Shown here piece after piece: positions 54,755 to 63,465 of a DNA stretch of 64,000 nucleotides. Under the pieces are notes generated by a model that saw nothing but the letters and a program-made list of their open reading frames with translations, made no database searches and was not told where the DNA came from. Positions within the stretch are counted from its first letter, which is position 1, and each line of letters begins with the position of its first letter. The translations under genes and the position numbers were made by a program. This DNA comes from DATGMS01 sp035303945 (GTDB lineage Bacteria > Bacteroidota > Bacteroidia > Cytophagales > Cyclobacteriaceae), in contig DATGQZ010000020.1 in the NCBI GenBank assembly GCA_035303945.1, positions 60,380 to 124,379 on the forward strand, written 5' to 3'.

Positions 54755-56338
54755 TTAGCGATACACGGAATTTTGCTGAACATGGGGGTTTCCCAGCGTT
54801 TCGCTTAAAGGAATGGGTAACACGTAATCCTTGGGAGACAATTGGCGGTCTATATTATAGGTATTAATAAATTCTTGAATGTATTTTCCGAGATAGTCTT
54901 GATCACTCCCGAAGGTACTTTTCCGTTTCAACTCAGCATAGGTTTCCTGTTCGAAGGCAAATTCCAGGACCCTTTCTTCCACAATGGCGTCCCTCAGTTG
55001 CGATTGATCCAGGTTGGCATGGGGTGGCAAGTTAGCTCGGCGTCGCACTTCATTGATGCCAAAGTAAGGATCTCCCACACCACTTTCATTGGCAGCCTCT
55101 GAATGCCCCAATAGTACGTCGGCATAGCGAAGGTAGACGATATTCTTTTCAGTTAAAGAAGCGTTGGAGATGCCTATTTCCACCCATTTAGACGTCCAAG
55201 CGTTAGAATAAATAAGCGTTTCCGGACGATTGGGATCGGCAGCGGCAGACACCAATCCTCCAAATCTGCTGAGGTTATAAGGGGCATCTGGACTCCATCG
55301 TACAAGAGGGTATTCACCGTTTGCATTTCGTCCTACGCGGTTACTGGGGTACTCACTGATAAAGGTTCCCTGGATGCGTGCGTCATCGGGATTGTATTTC
55401 ATGCGGAATGCCTTAGTGCCGTTCAGCCAATGCCAGCCTTGACCTCCGACATTGTTAGGCAGGTCCGCTGGTACAAAATGCGAATGGTGGTTGTGGTTTT
55501 CACTGGCTCCCGCTGAGGCCGAGACCTGTGCTTCAAAAATGCGCTCTCCCGTGTTTTCATGGGCCACATCAAAGTTATGGGCAAAATCTTCAAATAAAGT
55601 GATGCCTGAATCATTGATGATAATTTCTGCAGTGATTCTGGCCTCATTCCACTTCTCATCCAAAAGGTAAGCCTTCATCAGCAAGGTATAAGCTGCCCAT
55701 TTTGTAGCTCTGCCCAAATCATTGGCAGGATAGTTTGCCGGTAATATGTTAGTTATTTCCGATAGATCATTCTCTATCAGGTCAAGTACCTTTCGTTTTC
55801 CGTTTTCATTGGAAGGAAGGTCTTTATCACTTTCGGTTCTTTTTGTGGTAAATGGAACATCATCAAAGTACCTTATCAGGTTGTAGTAATAGAAGGCTCT
55901 GAGAAAAATAGCTTCTGCTTTTACCCGTTCAGCAAGTTGTTGGTTAGGGATACCTACCGTAATAAGTTCATCTGCTTTTTCAATCAGCGCATTTGCCCGG
56001 TTGATATTTTCATATGAAATCCTCCAATAGGTGGCGATATAATCATCGGAGGGAGTCACTATACCATTTTGAAAATCCAAGGGCCCTTTTTCCCAACCCA
56101 CCTGATAGCCTACTCGGCATTCAAATACAAAGCGGTTATAGAAGTGGTTCCATCCATCTCGTCCGCTCCCAATCCCATCATAGATGGCGTTTACGCCTAA
56201 TTGCAATTGTTCTGCAGTAGTAAAGAAATTGTCTCTTGTGATGAAATCCGGGTTTTCATCCAGCTTCTCGCAGGCTAAGGTGGCGATGACCACCACTGTA
56301 AGGAGTAACTGCGACATATATTTTGACATGTTTTTCAT
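54755..56338 (-). CDS. SusD-family glycan-binding lipoprotein
   Basis: A 527-residue SusD/RagB lipoprotein, signal ending in TLAC (Cys23). Characteristic parts are AEAIFLRAFYYYNLIRYFDDVPF in the TPR region and YLRYADVLLGHSEAANESG near the C-terminus, ending in GNPHVQQNSVYR. It pairs with the SusC encoded 11 bp upstream. It shows low similarity by eye to the SusD at 38951, so the two systems probably bind different ligands. Confidence 0.93.
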   Translation of the reverse strand: MKNMSKYMSQLLLTVVVIATLACEKLDENPDFITRDNFFTTAEQLQLGVNAIYDGIGSGRDGWNHFYNRFVFECRVGYQVGWEKGPLDFQNGIVTPSDDYIATYWRISYENINRANALIEKADELITVGIPNQQLAERVKAEAIFLRAFYYYNLIRYFDDVPFTTKRTESDKDLPSNENGKRKVLDLIENDLSEITNILPANYPANDLGRATKWAAYTLLMKAYLLDEKWNEARITAEIIINDSGITLFEDFAHNFDVAHENTGERIFEAQVSASAGASENHNHHSHFVPADLPNNVGGQGWHWLNGTKAFRMKYNPDDARIQGTFISEYPSNRVGRNANGEYPLVRWSPDAPYNLSRFGGLVSAAADPNRPETLIYSNAWTSKWVEIGISNASLTEKNIVYLRYADVLLGHSEAANESGVGDPYFGINEVRRRANLPPHANLDQSQLRDAIVEERVLEFAFEQETYAELKRKSTFGSDQDYLGKYIQEFINTYNIDRQLSPKDYVLPIPLSETLGNPHVQQNSVYR

Positions 56339-56349
56339 CAGTCTTTTTC

Positions 56350-59300
56350 TTAGAGTCCTAGGTTTATTCCGATGTTAAATGTTTTAGAGCGAGGGTAGGC
56401 GTCGTAATCATCCCCTCGGTTCAGGTTGTTTTGTCCACGGTTATTTACCTCTGGATCAAAGCCTTTATACTTTGTAAAGAGCATGGGATTCTGTGCGCTG
56501 ATATACACTCTTGCTTTTCGGATAAACTTGCTCAAGGGCGGAAGGTTATAACCCAAAGCGATGTTTTGCACCCTGATAAAGCTGCCATCTTCTATAAAGT
56601 AGTCCGAATCCCGGTAGGAATTGGCAAAGTCTCGGTTGCCATCTATCACAGGCCGACTTGCGCTTGGGTTTTGTGGCGTCCAGGAATCGGTAAGAATGTT
56701 GGCTATCTGGTTTATTTTCTGGACCCCATCGCCGATTTCCGCCTGCTGTAGGTTTCTGATTTCATTTCCATGTACTCCACGGATAAACAGGTTCAAATCA
56801 AATTGCTTATAATTTAAAGTGGAGGTGAAACCCCAGGTGAAATCTGGATTGGGATCACCGATGATGACGTAATCGTCGGGGGTAATGGTGCCGTCTTGGT
56901 TGCTATCCTGATACCGTGGATAGCCAGGTTTGTCGCCGGATCGGGAAGGATTGGCGTCGATTTCCGCCTGATTTTGAAAAATACCGGTATACTTATAACC
57001 TCTCCATACGCCTATCGGATTACCGGCTTCCACCCAACTTCCATCGATGCCAAGGTGTCCACTTGTAGAACCGGAAAAAAACGGCGTGCTGCTCCCCAGG
57101 TCGGTGATTTTATTGCGCAGGAAGGAAATGTTGCCCGAGACATCCCACCTCAAATCCCTGCTGTCAACCGCTATGTAGTTGAGGCTTACCTCAAAGCCCT
57201 TGTTTTCTAAGGATCCTGAATTTTTCAAAATAGAGTTGAAACCCAAGCTGCTGGGAACGGTCACGTATAGTAACAGGTCTTCAGTATGGTTGAAAAAGTA
57301 TTCCGCAGTAAGGTTGAGACGGTTGTCCAATAATGACAGGTCCAATCCGACATTTACCATTTTCGTTGTTTCCCATTTTAAACCTGGATTGGACAATCGA
57401 GCATCCGCCAGTCCCAATACCAAGTTTCCGCCAAAAACATAATTGTATGCATTGAGGTTGGCTTGAGAATTATACACCGGTATCTCAGAATTACCGGTTA
57501 TTCCCCAGCTACCCCTCAGCTTTAAGTCACTGATACTCCGTGAAAGTGTGGAACTTTGGAAAAAACCCTCTTCTACTATACGCCAGGCAAGCGCCACAGA
57601 GGGAAAATTTGCCCATTTATTGGCAGCTCCAAATCGTGATGACCCATCTCTGCGGAAGGATACAGTCAGCAGGTATTTATCCATGAGGTTGTAGTTGGCT
57701 CTAGCAAGGAGAGATTTCAGAAGCCATTCCCTTCTGTCGGAAAAAGGGATCTGTATATCCGTTCCGCCGCCTAAGGTTGCCTGATCTACATGGCTTGCAG
57801 ACAGTCCCCTGTTGGTAGCACTCATTCCTTCATTGACTTCTTTTTGAAAGGTATATCCTCCGATAAGGTTCAGTGAATGTTGTGTGTTGAAGCGCTTGTC
57901 AAAGGTTAAAATATTTTCATTAAGGATATTGATAGCGTTACGGTTAGCTTTCGTCAGCTCTCCGGAGCGGTCTCTTCCCAAGCGGGAGATTTCCACAGGG
58001 AAGAAGGTGGTTCGGCCAGCATTCAGGATGTCGGCACCTATGCTGGTTTTCAAGGTTAAACCTTCAATAACATTTAGGGAGAATCCTGTGTTGCCCAAGA
58101 CCCTGTTGTTCACATCACGGTCAGCGACATTTTCCAGCTCCTGCAAAGGGTTGATGTTGAAACGACCGTCATAAGATGCCAGCGCATATTCACCCTCAGC
58201 ATCCCTCACCGGAACGGATGGATCTAACCCTAATGCGGTAATTATGATACCTCCTGGTCCACCTCTGTCGGTGGGAGCATTGTTGGACTGTGTCCGGTTG
58301 TAGGACCAGCTGGAATTGATCATCAACCGGCCATTCCAAGCGCTGTTGTCTAAGTTGAGCCTTATGCCGTACCGTTCGAAATCGGTATATTTGATAATAC
58401 CGTTATTTTTGAAGTAGTTGCCTACGATAGCATATCGGTTCTTGTCAGACCCTCCTGAAAATGTCAGCTGGTGGCTATTGATGGCGCCTGTTTGGATTAT
58501 TTCATTTAACCAATTGGTACCTTCGCCCATGGCATTGATTTCTTCCTCACTATACAAGGGAGCGCCGCCCTGGCTTTGCTCCATGGTATTTAAATAAATC
58601 GCATAATCCCGGGCGTTGAGCACATCTATTTTTTTGGAAATTGTCTGCATCGAAACCGAGCCATCGTATTCTATAGAAGTTTCACCCGCCTTGCCACGTT
58701 TTGTGGTGATAAGGACTACACCATTTGATCCGCGGGAGCCATAGATAGAAGTGGCGGAGGCATCTTTTAAGATCTCGATGGATTCGATGTCGTTGGGGTT
58801 GATAGTAGCCATGATGTTGGAAGGCTGCCTATTGCCCCCCACACCATAAGCACCATTGTCAGGGTAAAGCGGGAATCCGTCAATGACATACAAGGGCTCG
58901 CTGCCGCTATTGATCGAGTTTGATCCTCTGATCCGAACAGATACACCGCCACCTGGGGAAGCAGAAGCTTGCGTCACTTGCACTCCTGCGGCTCTTCCCT
59001 GAACCGCTTGGTCGATGGAGGTGACGGGGAATTCCCGGATAGATTCGCCCTTGATGGAGGAGACAGCACCCGTCAAGTCACTCTTTTTTACGGTGCCATA
59101 GCCTATCACCACCACCTCTTCCAGAGAGGATAGATCTTCTTCAAGTATAATGTTGACCACACTTTGGTTGCCAATCAACACCTTCTGCGTCTTATAGCCG
59201 ATGAATGAAATGAGCAGAGTAGATCCTTGAGGGGCATCTAGGACGAAATTGCCATTAAGATCAGTTGTTGTTCCTTTTGTTTCACCATCAACAACAACAG

Positions 59301-59499
59301 TAGCACCGGGAATGGCTTGCCCACTGGCATCAGTGACAGTACCCTTTATTTGTATTGGAAGGATGAGGTGATCAGTATGATTGCTGACATCAGTGGCCAA
59401 AGCCTTCTGACAGAGGAAGGCGCCACACAGGAGTATTCCTGATACAACAGCATAGACGGCGAAAGGGCATCGATGCCGATACTTTGGGGTTTTGGTCAT
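56350..59499 (-). CDS. SusC-family TonB-linked outer-membrane transporter
   Basis: A 1049-residue SusC/RagA protein: signal peptide (about 35 residues, to KALA), carboxypeptidase-regulatory-like domain (IKGTVTDASGQAIPGATVVVDG, about 50-125), plug domain with the signature EILKDASATSIYGSRGSNG followed by VVLITTKRGK (about 245-270), and barrel. It opens a likely four-gene transcript SusC-SusD-PSD1-DUF1501. A hairpin at 59702-59743 separates it from the FAD oxidoreductase genes upstream. No anti-sigma/ECF pair or hybrid two-component regulator is adjacent. Confidence 0.93.
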   Translation of the reverse strand: MTKTPKYRHRCPFAVYAVVSGILLCGAFLCQKALATDVSNHTDHLILPIQIKGTVTDASGQAIPGATVVVDGETKGTTTDLNGNFVLDAPQGSTLLISFIGYKTQKVLIGNQSVVNIILEEDLSSLEEVVVIGYGTVKKSDLTGAVSSIKGESIREFPVTSIDQAVQGRAAGVQVTQASASPGGGVSVRIRGSNSINSGSEPLYVIDGFPLYPDNGAYGVGGNRQPSNIMATINPNDIESIEILKDASATSIYGSRGSNGVVLITTKRGKAGETSIEYDGSVSMQTISKKIDVLNARDYAIYLNTMEQSQGGAPLYSEEEINAMGEGTNWLNEIIQTGAINSHQLTFSGGSDKNRYAIVGNYFKNNGIIKYTDFERYGIRLNLDNSAWNGRLMINSSWSYNRTQSNNAPTDRGGPGGIIITALGLDPSVPVRDAEGEYALASYDGRFNINPLQELENVADRDVNNRVLGNTGFSLNVIEGLTLKTSIGADILNAGRTTFFPVEISRLGRDRSGELTKANRNAINILNENILTFDKRFNTQHSLNLIGGYTFQKEVNEGMSATNRGLSASHVDQATLGGGTDIQIPFSDRREWLLKSLLARANYNLMDKYLLTVSFRRDGSSRFGAANKWANFPSVALAWRIVEEGFFQSSTLSRSISDLKLRGSWGITGNSEIPVYNSQANLNAYNYVFGGNLVLGLADARLSNPGLKWETTKMVNVGLDLSLLDNRLNLTAEYFFNHTEDLLLYVTVPSSLGFNSILKNSGSLENKGFEVSLNYIAVDSRDLRWDVSGNISFLRNKITDLGSSTPFFSGSTSGHLGIDGSWVEAGNPIGVWRGYKYTGIFQNQAEIDANPSRSGDKPGYPRYQDSNQDGTITPDDYVIIGDPNPDFTWGFTSTLNYKQFDLNLFIRGVHGNEIRNLQQAEIGDGVQKINQIANILTDSWTPQNPSASRPVIDGNRDFANSYRDSDYFIEDGSFIRVQNIALGYNLPPLSKFIRKARVYISAQNPMLFTKYKGFDPEVNNRGQNNLNRGDDYDAYPRSKTFNIGINLGL

Positions 59500-59701
59500 T
59501 GGGTTCTATAAGTTGGTGAATAAATACATGCGACTTCAAGTTAATTTTGAAATCTGAGTACATAATAAGAAAAAATATTGATATGCTATACCTGTTATAA
59601 CACAATCTTAAAAAAATTGGAAAAAACAGAGTCCCTCTTTATGTAAGCAAGTCTCACAACCATACCAGCAGAATGGGTTTGTGAAATCAACAAAGAGCAT
59701 A

Positions 59702-59743
59702 AGGGGATAAAGCCTGATTTAATAGGATTAACCTTCATCCCCT
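59702..59743 (-). terminator. Hairpin between FAD oxidoreductase and SusC genes
   Basis: On the - strand AGGGGATGAAG (59743-59733) pairs with CTTTATCCCCT (59712-59702) over 11 bp with one G-U pair and a 20-nt loop. The T-tract after it is poor, so it may be a partial terminator, attenuator or mRNA-processing structure that sets different levels for the two gene groups. Confidence 0.5.
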
Positions 59744-59751
59744 CAGCTATA

Positions 59752-61758
59752 TTATTTTTGCGGTACCCACACCACCGCATCTGCTACTATACTCCCGTCG
59801 GCACTTTGGTTGGTTATTTCCACATAAGCCTTGGTACCTTCTTCCAGCCTGTATCGTCCCAAATGTACCCATTCTCCTGAGGTCTGCCCCTCGACCCGAA
59901 TATCTTCCTCTTGGACAATAACATTTTTTTCAGTGGCACCATCTGACACAATCAACGTAGTGGCGGCCGTAGCGTCAGGTGTACGCGAAAAGTAGGCATA
60001 CACATCATAGTTGCCTGCAGCAACAATTTCCGGGCTAAACCGGACGGATTTTTCTTCAGACCCTTTGGATGTATCTACCAGAAAACTGGGTCCGTAACCT
60101 CCTCTGGCCTGCCTTTCCCAATTACCTTTTATGCTAATCCTGTTTGAGTCGTCATTGTCGACAAGAATTTCCGCTACGCTACCGTCCGCCAATGGATTTT
60201 CTCTCAAAATCTTTTGGAGAGCGCTTACATCCACATCCTGAACCGCTAGCTTTTGGTCGATCGCAAGACTTGCTGCCACTGCGGAAGATTGTGCCAAAAC
60301 CATAAATACCGGCTCCATACGGATCGAGCCATAGGCGATATGGCTGGCAGATAAAGCCACTGGCACCAAAAGATTTTGAGCATCTTTGCGCTGCGGAATA
60401 AGTGACCGATAGGAAATCGGGTAGGGACCGAAACCACCTATTTCGACATTTCCTTCGTTTTTAACCATTTTTCGACCCTCTTTTTCTACAACGATCCTTT
60501 GGATGTTGTGGCTGTCCATTGTATAGGCAGCCATTCCCACACCGTCTTCCACCACCTCATCGCCCACACAGTTAGCCTCAGTCATTACATATTCTCCGAC
60601 CATCCTACGCACCTCCCTTACATACAGTTGAGGAGACCAATGCCCATTATCTTGGTATTCGTCTTTGGGATAGCCCCACTCCTGCATAAATCCCTGCAAT
60701 TCTTGAGGTACTCTTGGATCGGTTTTGTAGAAATAGAGTAGGGATTTTGTATAATGGGCATGCCGGTCAATGATTTGCTGTCGCTGCTGATAATCAGCTT
60801 CGGGATAATCATGGTTCATACCGATCATATCCGTGGAAAAGCCTCCCCGGTTATTGATGTCGGTCTTGTTATTTGGCATTCTGCTCCAGATAAAGTAGTC
60901 GCTGATTTTTCTTTTGTCAGGCTGAGCTTCAAATAGCCTTACCAATAGCTCGAACTGCGTCGAATCATATCCCTCTGGACGGGTGATTTCTACGCGATTG
61001 GCTGGATCATTGGTCAGACATATTCTAAAATTATACGCTTGAATTTTGTCGTCTCCAGTTCCGTCTGTCTCAAGTGTTGCATTACTGATCCCCCAAAGAA
61101 GGCCACTGCTGGGATCATCCGGAATTTTGTAGGGATCTATGCCATCCGGAAACTGGTGTCCTGTCATCAGCTGCACCCCATTGTACCTTTCCCCATATTG
61201 ATTGTTTGCTTCCCTACCGATAGTATACGAAACGCGGGCAGTAGCCATTAGGTCCCCTTCATAAGTGGCATCGATAAACATCTTACCGGCAATGGTTTTT
61301 CGATCTTGTGGATTACGTGCGTTTTCTATAGTAATGTTCCGAATAATGCCATCCTCTTTATGGGCCGCTACGATCCTATGTTCATACAACACTTCCAGTT
61401 CTGCTTCATTGAGGTACTGCTGAAAAATATTTTTGGCTACATGAGGCTCAAAAATCCACTGTTCAAATTTGCCGTAATGCTTTCCCAGTCTTCTATAAAA
61501 ATCTCGCGATAAACCTGTCACCGCATATTTGTTGCCGATGTCGGTATATCCCAATCCGCCTGTAGTCAATCCTCCCAAATGCCGACTAGGCTCAATAATG
61601 TAAACTGATTTACCCATTGTTTTGGCGGTATAAGCCGCAATTATACCCGCAGAAGTACCTCCATATACCACTACATCATAGGTAGCGGGCGTTTCCTTTT
61701 CTTGACATCCGTAGGCCAGAAGAAGGCAAAGGACAATGATTTGGAATGATCTTTTCAT
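59752..61758 (-). CDS. FAD-dependent oxidoreductase with C-terminal golvesin/xanthan-lyase-type domain
   Basis: A 668-residue lipoprotein (signal ending in AYGC, Cys18). The FAD_oxidored domain (about 25-510) starts with the Rossmann loop VVVYGGTSAGIIAAY and has conserved pieces such as HLGGLTTGGLGYTD, MFIDATYEGDLMA and SYRSLIPQRKDAQNLLVPVALSASHIAYGSIRMEPVFM. The last 140 residues form a beta-sandwich like the golvesin C-terminal / xanthan-lyase carbohydrate-binding domain (NYDVYAYFSRTPDATAA), absent from its neighbour. The ATG overlaps the stop of the upstream paralogue by 4 nt. The reaction is unknown. Confidence 0.87.
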   Translation of the reverse strand: MKRSFQIIVLCLLLAYGCQEKETPATYDVVVYGGTSAGIIAAYTAKTMGKSVYIIEPSRHLGGLTTGGLGYTDIGNKYAVTGLSRDFYRRLGKHYGKFEQWIFEPHVAKNIFQQYLNEAELEVLYEHRIVAAHKEDGIIRNITIENARNPQDRKTIAGKMFIDATYEGDLMATARVSYTIGREANNQYGERYNGVQLMTGHQFPDGIDPYKIPDDPSSGLLWGISNATLETDGTGDDKIQAYNFRICLTNDPANRVEITRPEGYDSTQFELLVRLFEAQPDKRKISDYFIWSRMPNNKTDINNRGGFSTDMIGMNHDYPEADYQQRQQIIDRHAHYTKSLLYFYKTDPRVPQELQGFMQEWGYPKDEYQDNGHWSPQLYVREVRRMVGEYVMTEANCVGDEVVEDGVGMAAYTMDSHNIQRIVVEKEGRKMVKNEGNVEIGGFGPYPISYRSLIPQRKDAQNLLVPVALSASHIAYGSIRMEPVFMVLAQSSAVAASLAIDQKLAVQDVDVSALQKILRENPLADGSVAEILVDNDDSNRISIKGNWERQARGGYGPSFLVDTSKGSEEKSVRFSPEIVAAGNYDVYAYFSRTPDATAATTLIVSDGATEKNVIVQEEDIRVEGQTSGEWVHLGRYRLEEGTKAYVEITNQSADGSIVADAVVWVPQK

Positions 61759-63437
61759 CTTTTTAAAGCTTGTCCTGCGGTGAGTATTTGATTGTCTTTT
61801 TCGAGTTGCTCTTTGAGTATCGGATAGGGCACTTCTTGGACAGCAACCCCACTGTCCAACGCTATGGATGCTGCGGTAGCCGCTGACTGTCCCAAAATCA
61901 TAAAGACCGGTTCCATTCGTATGGACCCGAAGGCAATATGACTGGCAGATACCGCTACAGGAACAAGAAGATTTTCTGCCTCACCTTCCTTTGGAACCAA
62001 GGAACCATATGCTATTTCATAAGGGCCAGGTAGACCTACTCCGATATCCCCCTCATTATGAACATGGCCTTTAGGGGTTACATAGCGTTGTATGTTGTGG
62101 GAGTCGATCGTGTAGGAACCCATTCCGACTGATTCAGGCGTCGGTTTTTTTTTGAGCAATTCATTTTCTGTCATCACGAATTTACCGATCATTCTTCTGG
62201 CTTCCCGGATGTACAGCTGGTGTGGCCAATTGCCGTTGTCTGTGAATTCATCTTTGGCCAGACCCCATTGTTGAAATTCCTCTTGAATCTCTTTGGGGAC
62301 ACGCGGATCATTCGCCACAAAATACAGCAGGCCTTTTTGGTAGTCCTCATGTTCTTTAATGATCTCCTTTCTGCGCTCGTAGCTAGCTTCAGGGTAATCA
62401 TAATTCATTCCTATGTTGTCGCTACTAAATGGACCATGGTTGTTTGTGTCTGTCTTCCGGTTTGGAATGATGTCGAACTTTTGAAACCATTCTCTCCATC
62501 CGGCATCAAAAATTCTCACCAGAAGCTCATATTGCGTAGAATCATAATTTTCCGGCCTTGGGAAGGGCACCCTGTTGTCTGGATGATTTGACATGCAGGT
62601 GCGGAAGCAATAGGCCTGTACTTTATGATCTCCTTCACCCTTTACACCAGGATCTTCTGCGCTGATTCGTGGCAATAAGCCACTGGCGGGGTCCCCTGGT
62701 ATCCAATAGGGATCAATAGGTGTGTCTAACACATTGAAATGATGTCTATGATGAAATACCCCTGTCTGAATGCCATTCCATTGCTCATTATAGACGCTGT
62801 TGGCCTCTCTGCCCACATGGTAGCTTACACCGGCCGCGGCCATCAGATCCCCTTCGTAGGTGGCATCGATAAACATCCTCCCTTTAAACTCCTTACCACT
62901 AAGGGTTTTTATGGATACAATGCGGTTGTTTTCCATGGTAACTCCATTTTCGCGGTTGAGCCATTCATCCCGCAGCACTTCTATTTCATTTTCCTTCACA
63001 AAGTCTTCAAATACTTTTTCGGCTACGTGCGGCTCGAATATCCACATGGTGCGAGCATCCCCATCAATGGCTGGGGTTCCCTGGCCCTTGTTGCCATAGG
63101 CTGAACGGTCCTGCCATTGCCAGGCCTCATCCGTTTGATAATGATCATATACTTTCTGATAAAACTCCCGCGAAATGCCTCCAATGACCTCTTTTTTACC
63201 TGTGTCGGTGAAGCCCAACCCTCCGGAAGAAAGGCCTCCTAAGTGAACATCAGGTGATATTACTATGACAGACTTGCCCATCCTTTTTGCTTGTACAGCC
63301 GCAGTGATGGCTGCTGAAGTGCCTCCATAAACAATGAGGTCTGTCACTTCCCCTTGTTCTGCATTTTGCTGGCAAGCGAAATTCAGCGTCAAACTAAAGA
63401 CAATTAGCCAATGCTTGATAACATGTAGATTTTTCAT
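61755..63437 (-). CDS. FAD-dependent oxidoreductase lipoprotein (second copy)
   Basis: A 560-residue paralogue of the flanking genes, with lipoprotein signal ending in NFAC (Cys22) and the same FAD_oxidored domain (DLIVYGGTSAAITAAVQAK; HLGGLSSGGLGFTDTG; MFIDATYEGDLMAAAGVSYHVG). It lacks the C-terminal beta-sandwich of the downstream copy. It is translationally coupled to that copy by a 4-nt overlap and lies 28 bp after the third copy. These proteins are common in glycan-use loci of Bacteroidota and Planctomycetes; the substrate is not known. Confidence 0.87.
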   Translation of the reverse strand: MKNLHVIKHWLIVFSLTLNFACQQNAEQGEVTDLIVYGGTSAAITAAVQAKRMGKSVIVISPDVHLGGLSSGGLGFTDTGKKEVIGGISREFYQKVYDHYQTDEAWQWQDRSAYGNKGQGTPAIDGDARTMWIFEPHVAEKVFEDFVKENEIEVLRDEWLNRENGVTMENNRIVSIKTLSGKEFKGRMFIDATYEGDLMAAAGVSYHVGREANSVYNEQWNGIQTGVFHHRHHFNVLDTPIDPYWIPGDPASGLLPRISAEDPGVKGEGDHKVQAYCFRTCMSNHPDNRVPFPRPENYDSTQYELLVRIFDAGWREWFQKFDIIPNRKTDTNNHGPFSSDNIGMNYDYPEASYERRKEIIKEHEDYQKGLLYFVANDPRVPKEIQEEFQQWGLAKDEFTDNGNWPHQLYIREARRMIGKFVMTENELLKKKPTPESVGMGSYTIDSHNIQRYVTPKGHVHNEGDIGVGLPGPYEIAYGSLVPKEGEAENLLVPVAVSASHIAFGSIRMEPVFMILGQSAATAASIALDSGVAVQEVPYPILKEQLEKDNQILTAGQALKR

Positions 63438-63465
63438 TCGAAAAGAATATGGTTATTGGGGTTAA

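Noticed and set aside
59595..59780. A 61-codon - strand ORF in the gap between the FAD oxidoreductase and SusC genes
   Set aside because: It begins inside the end of the FAD gene, spans the hairpin and has no known features.
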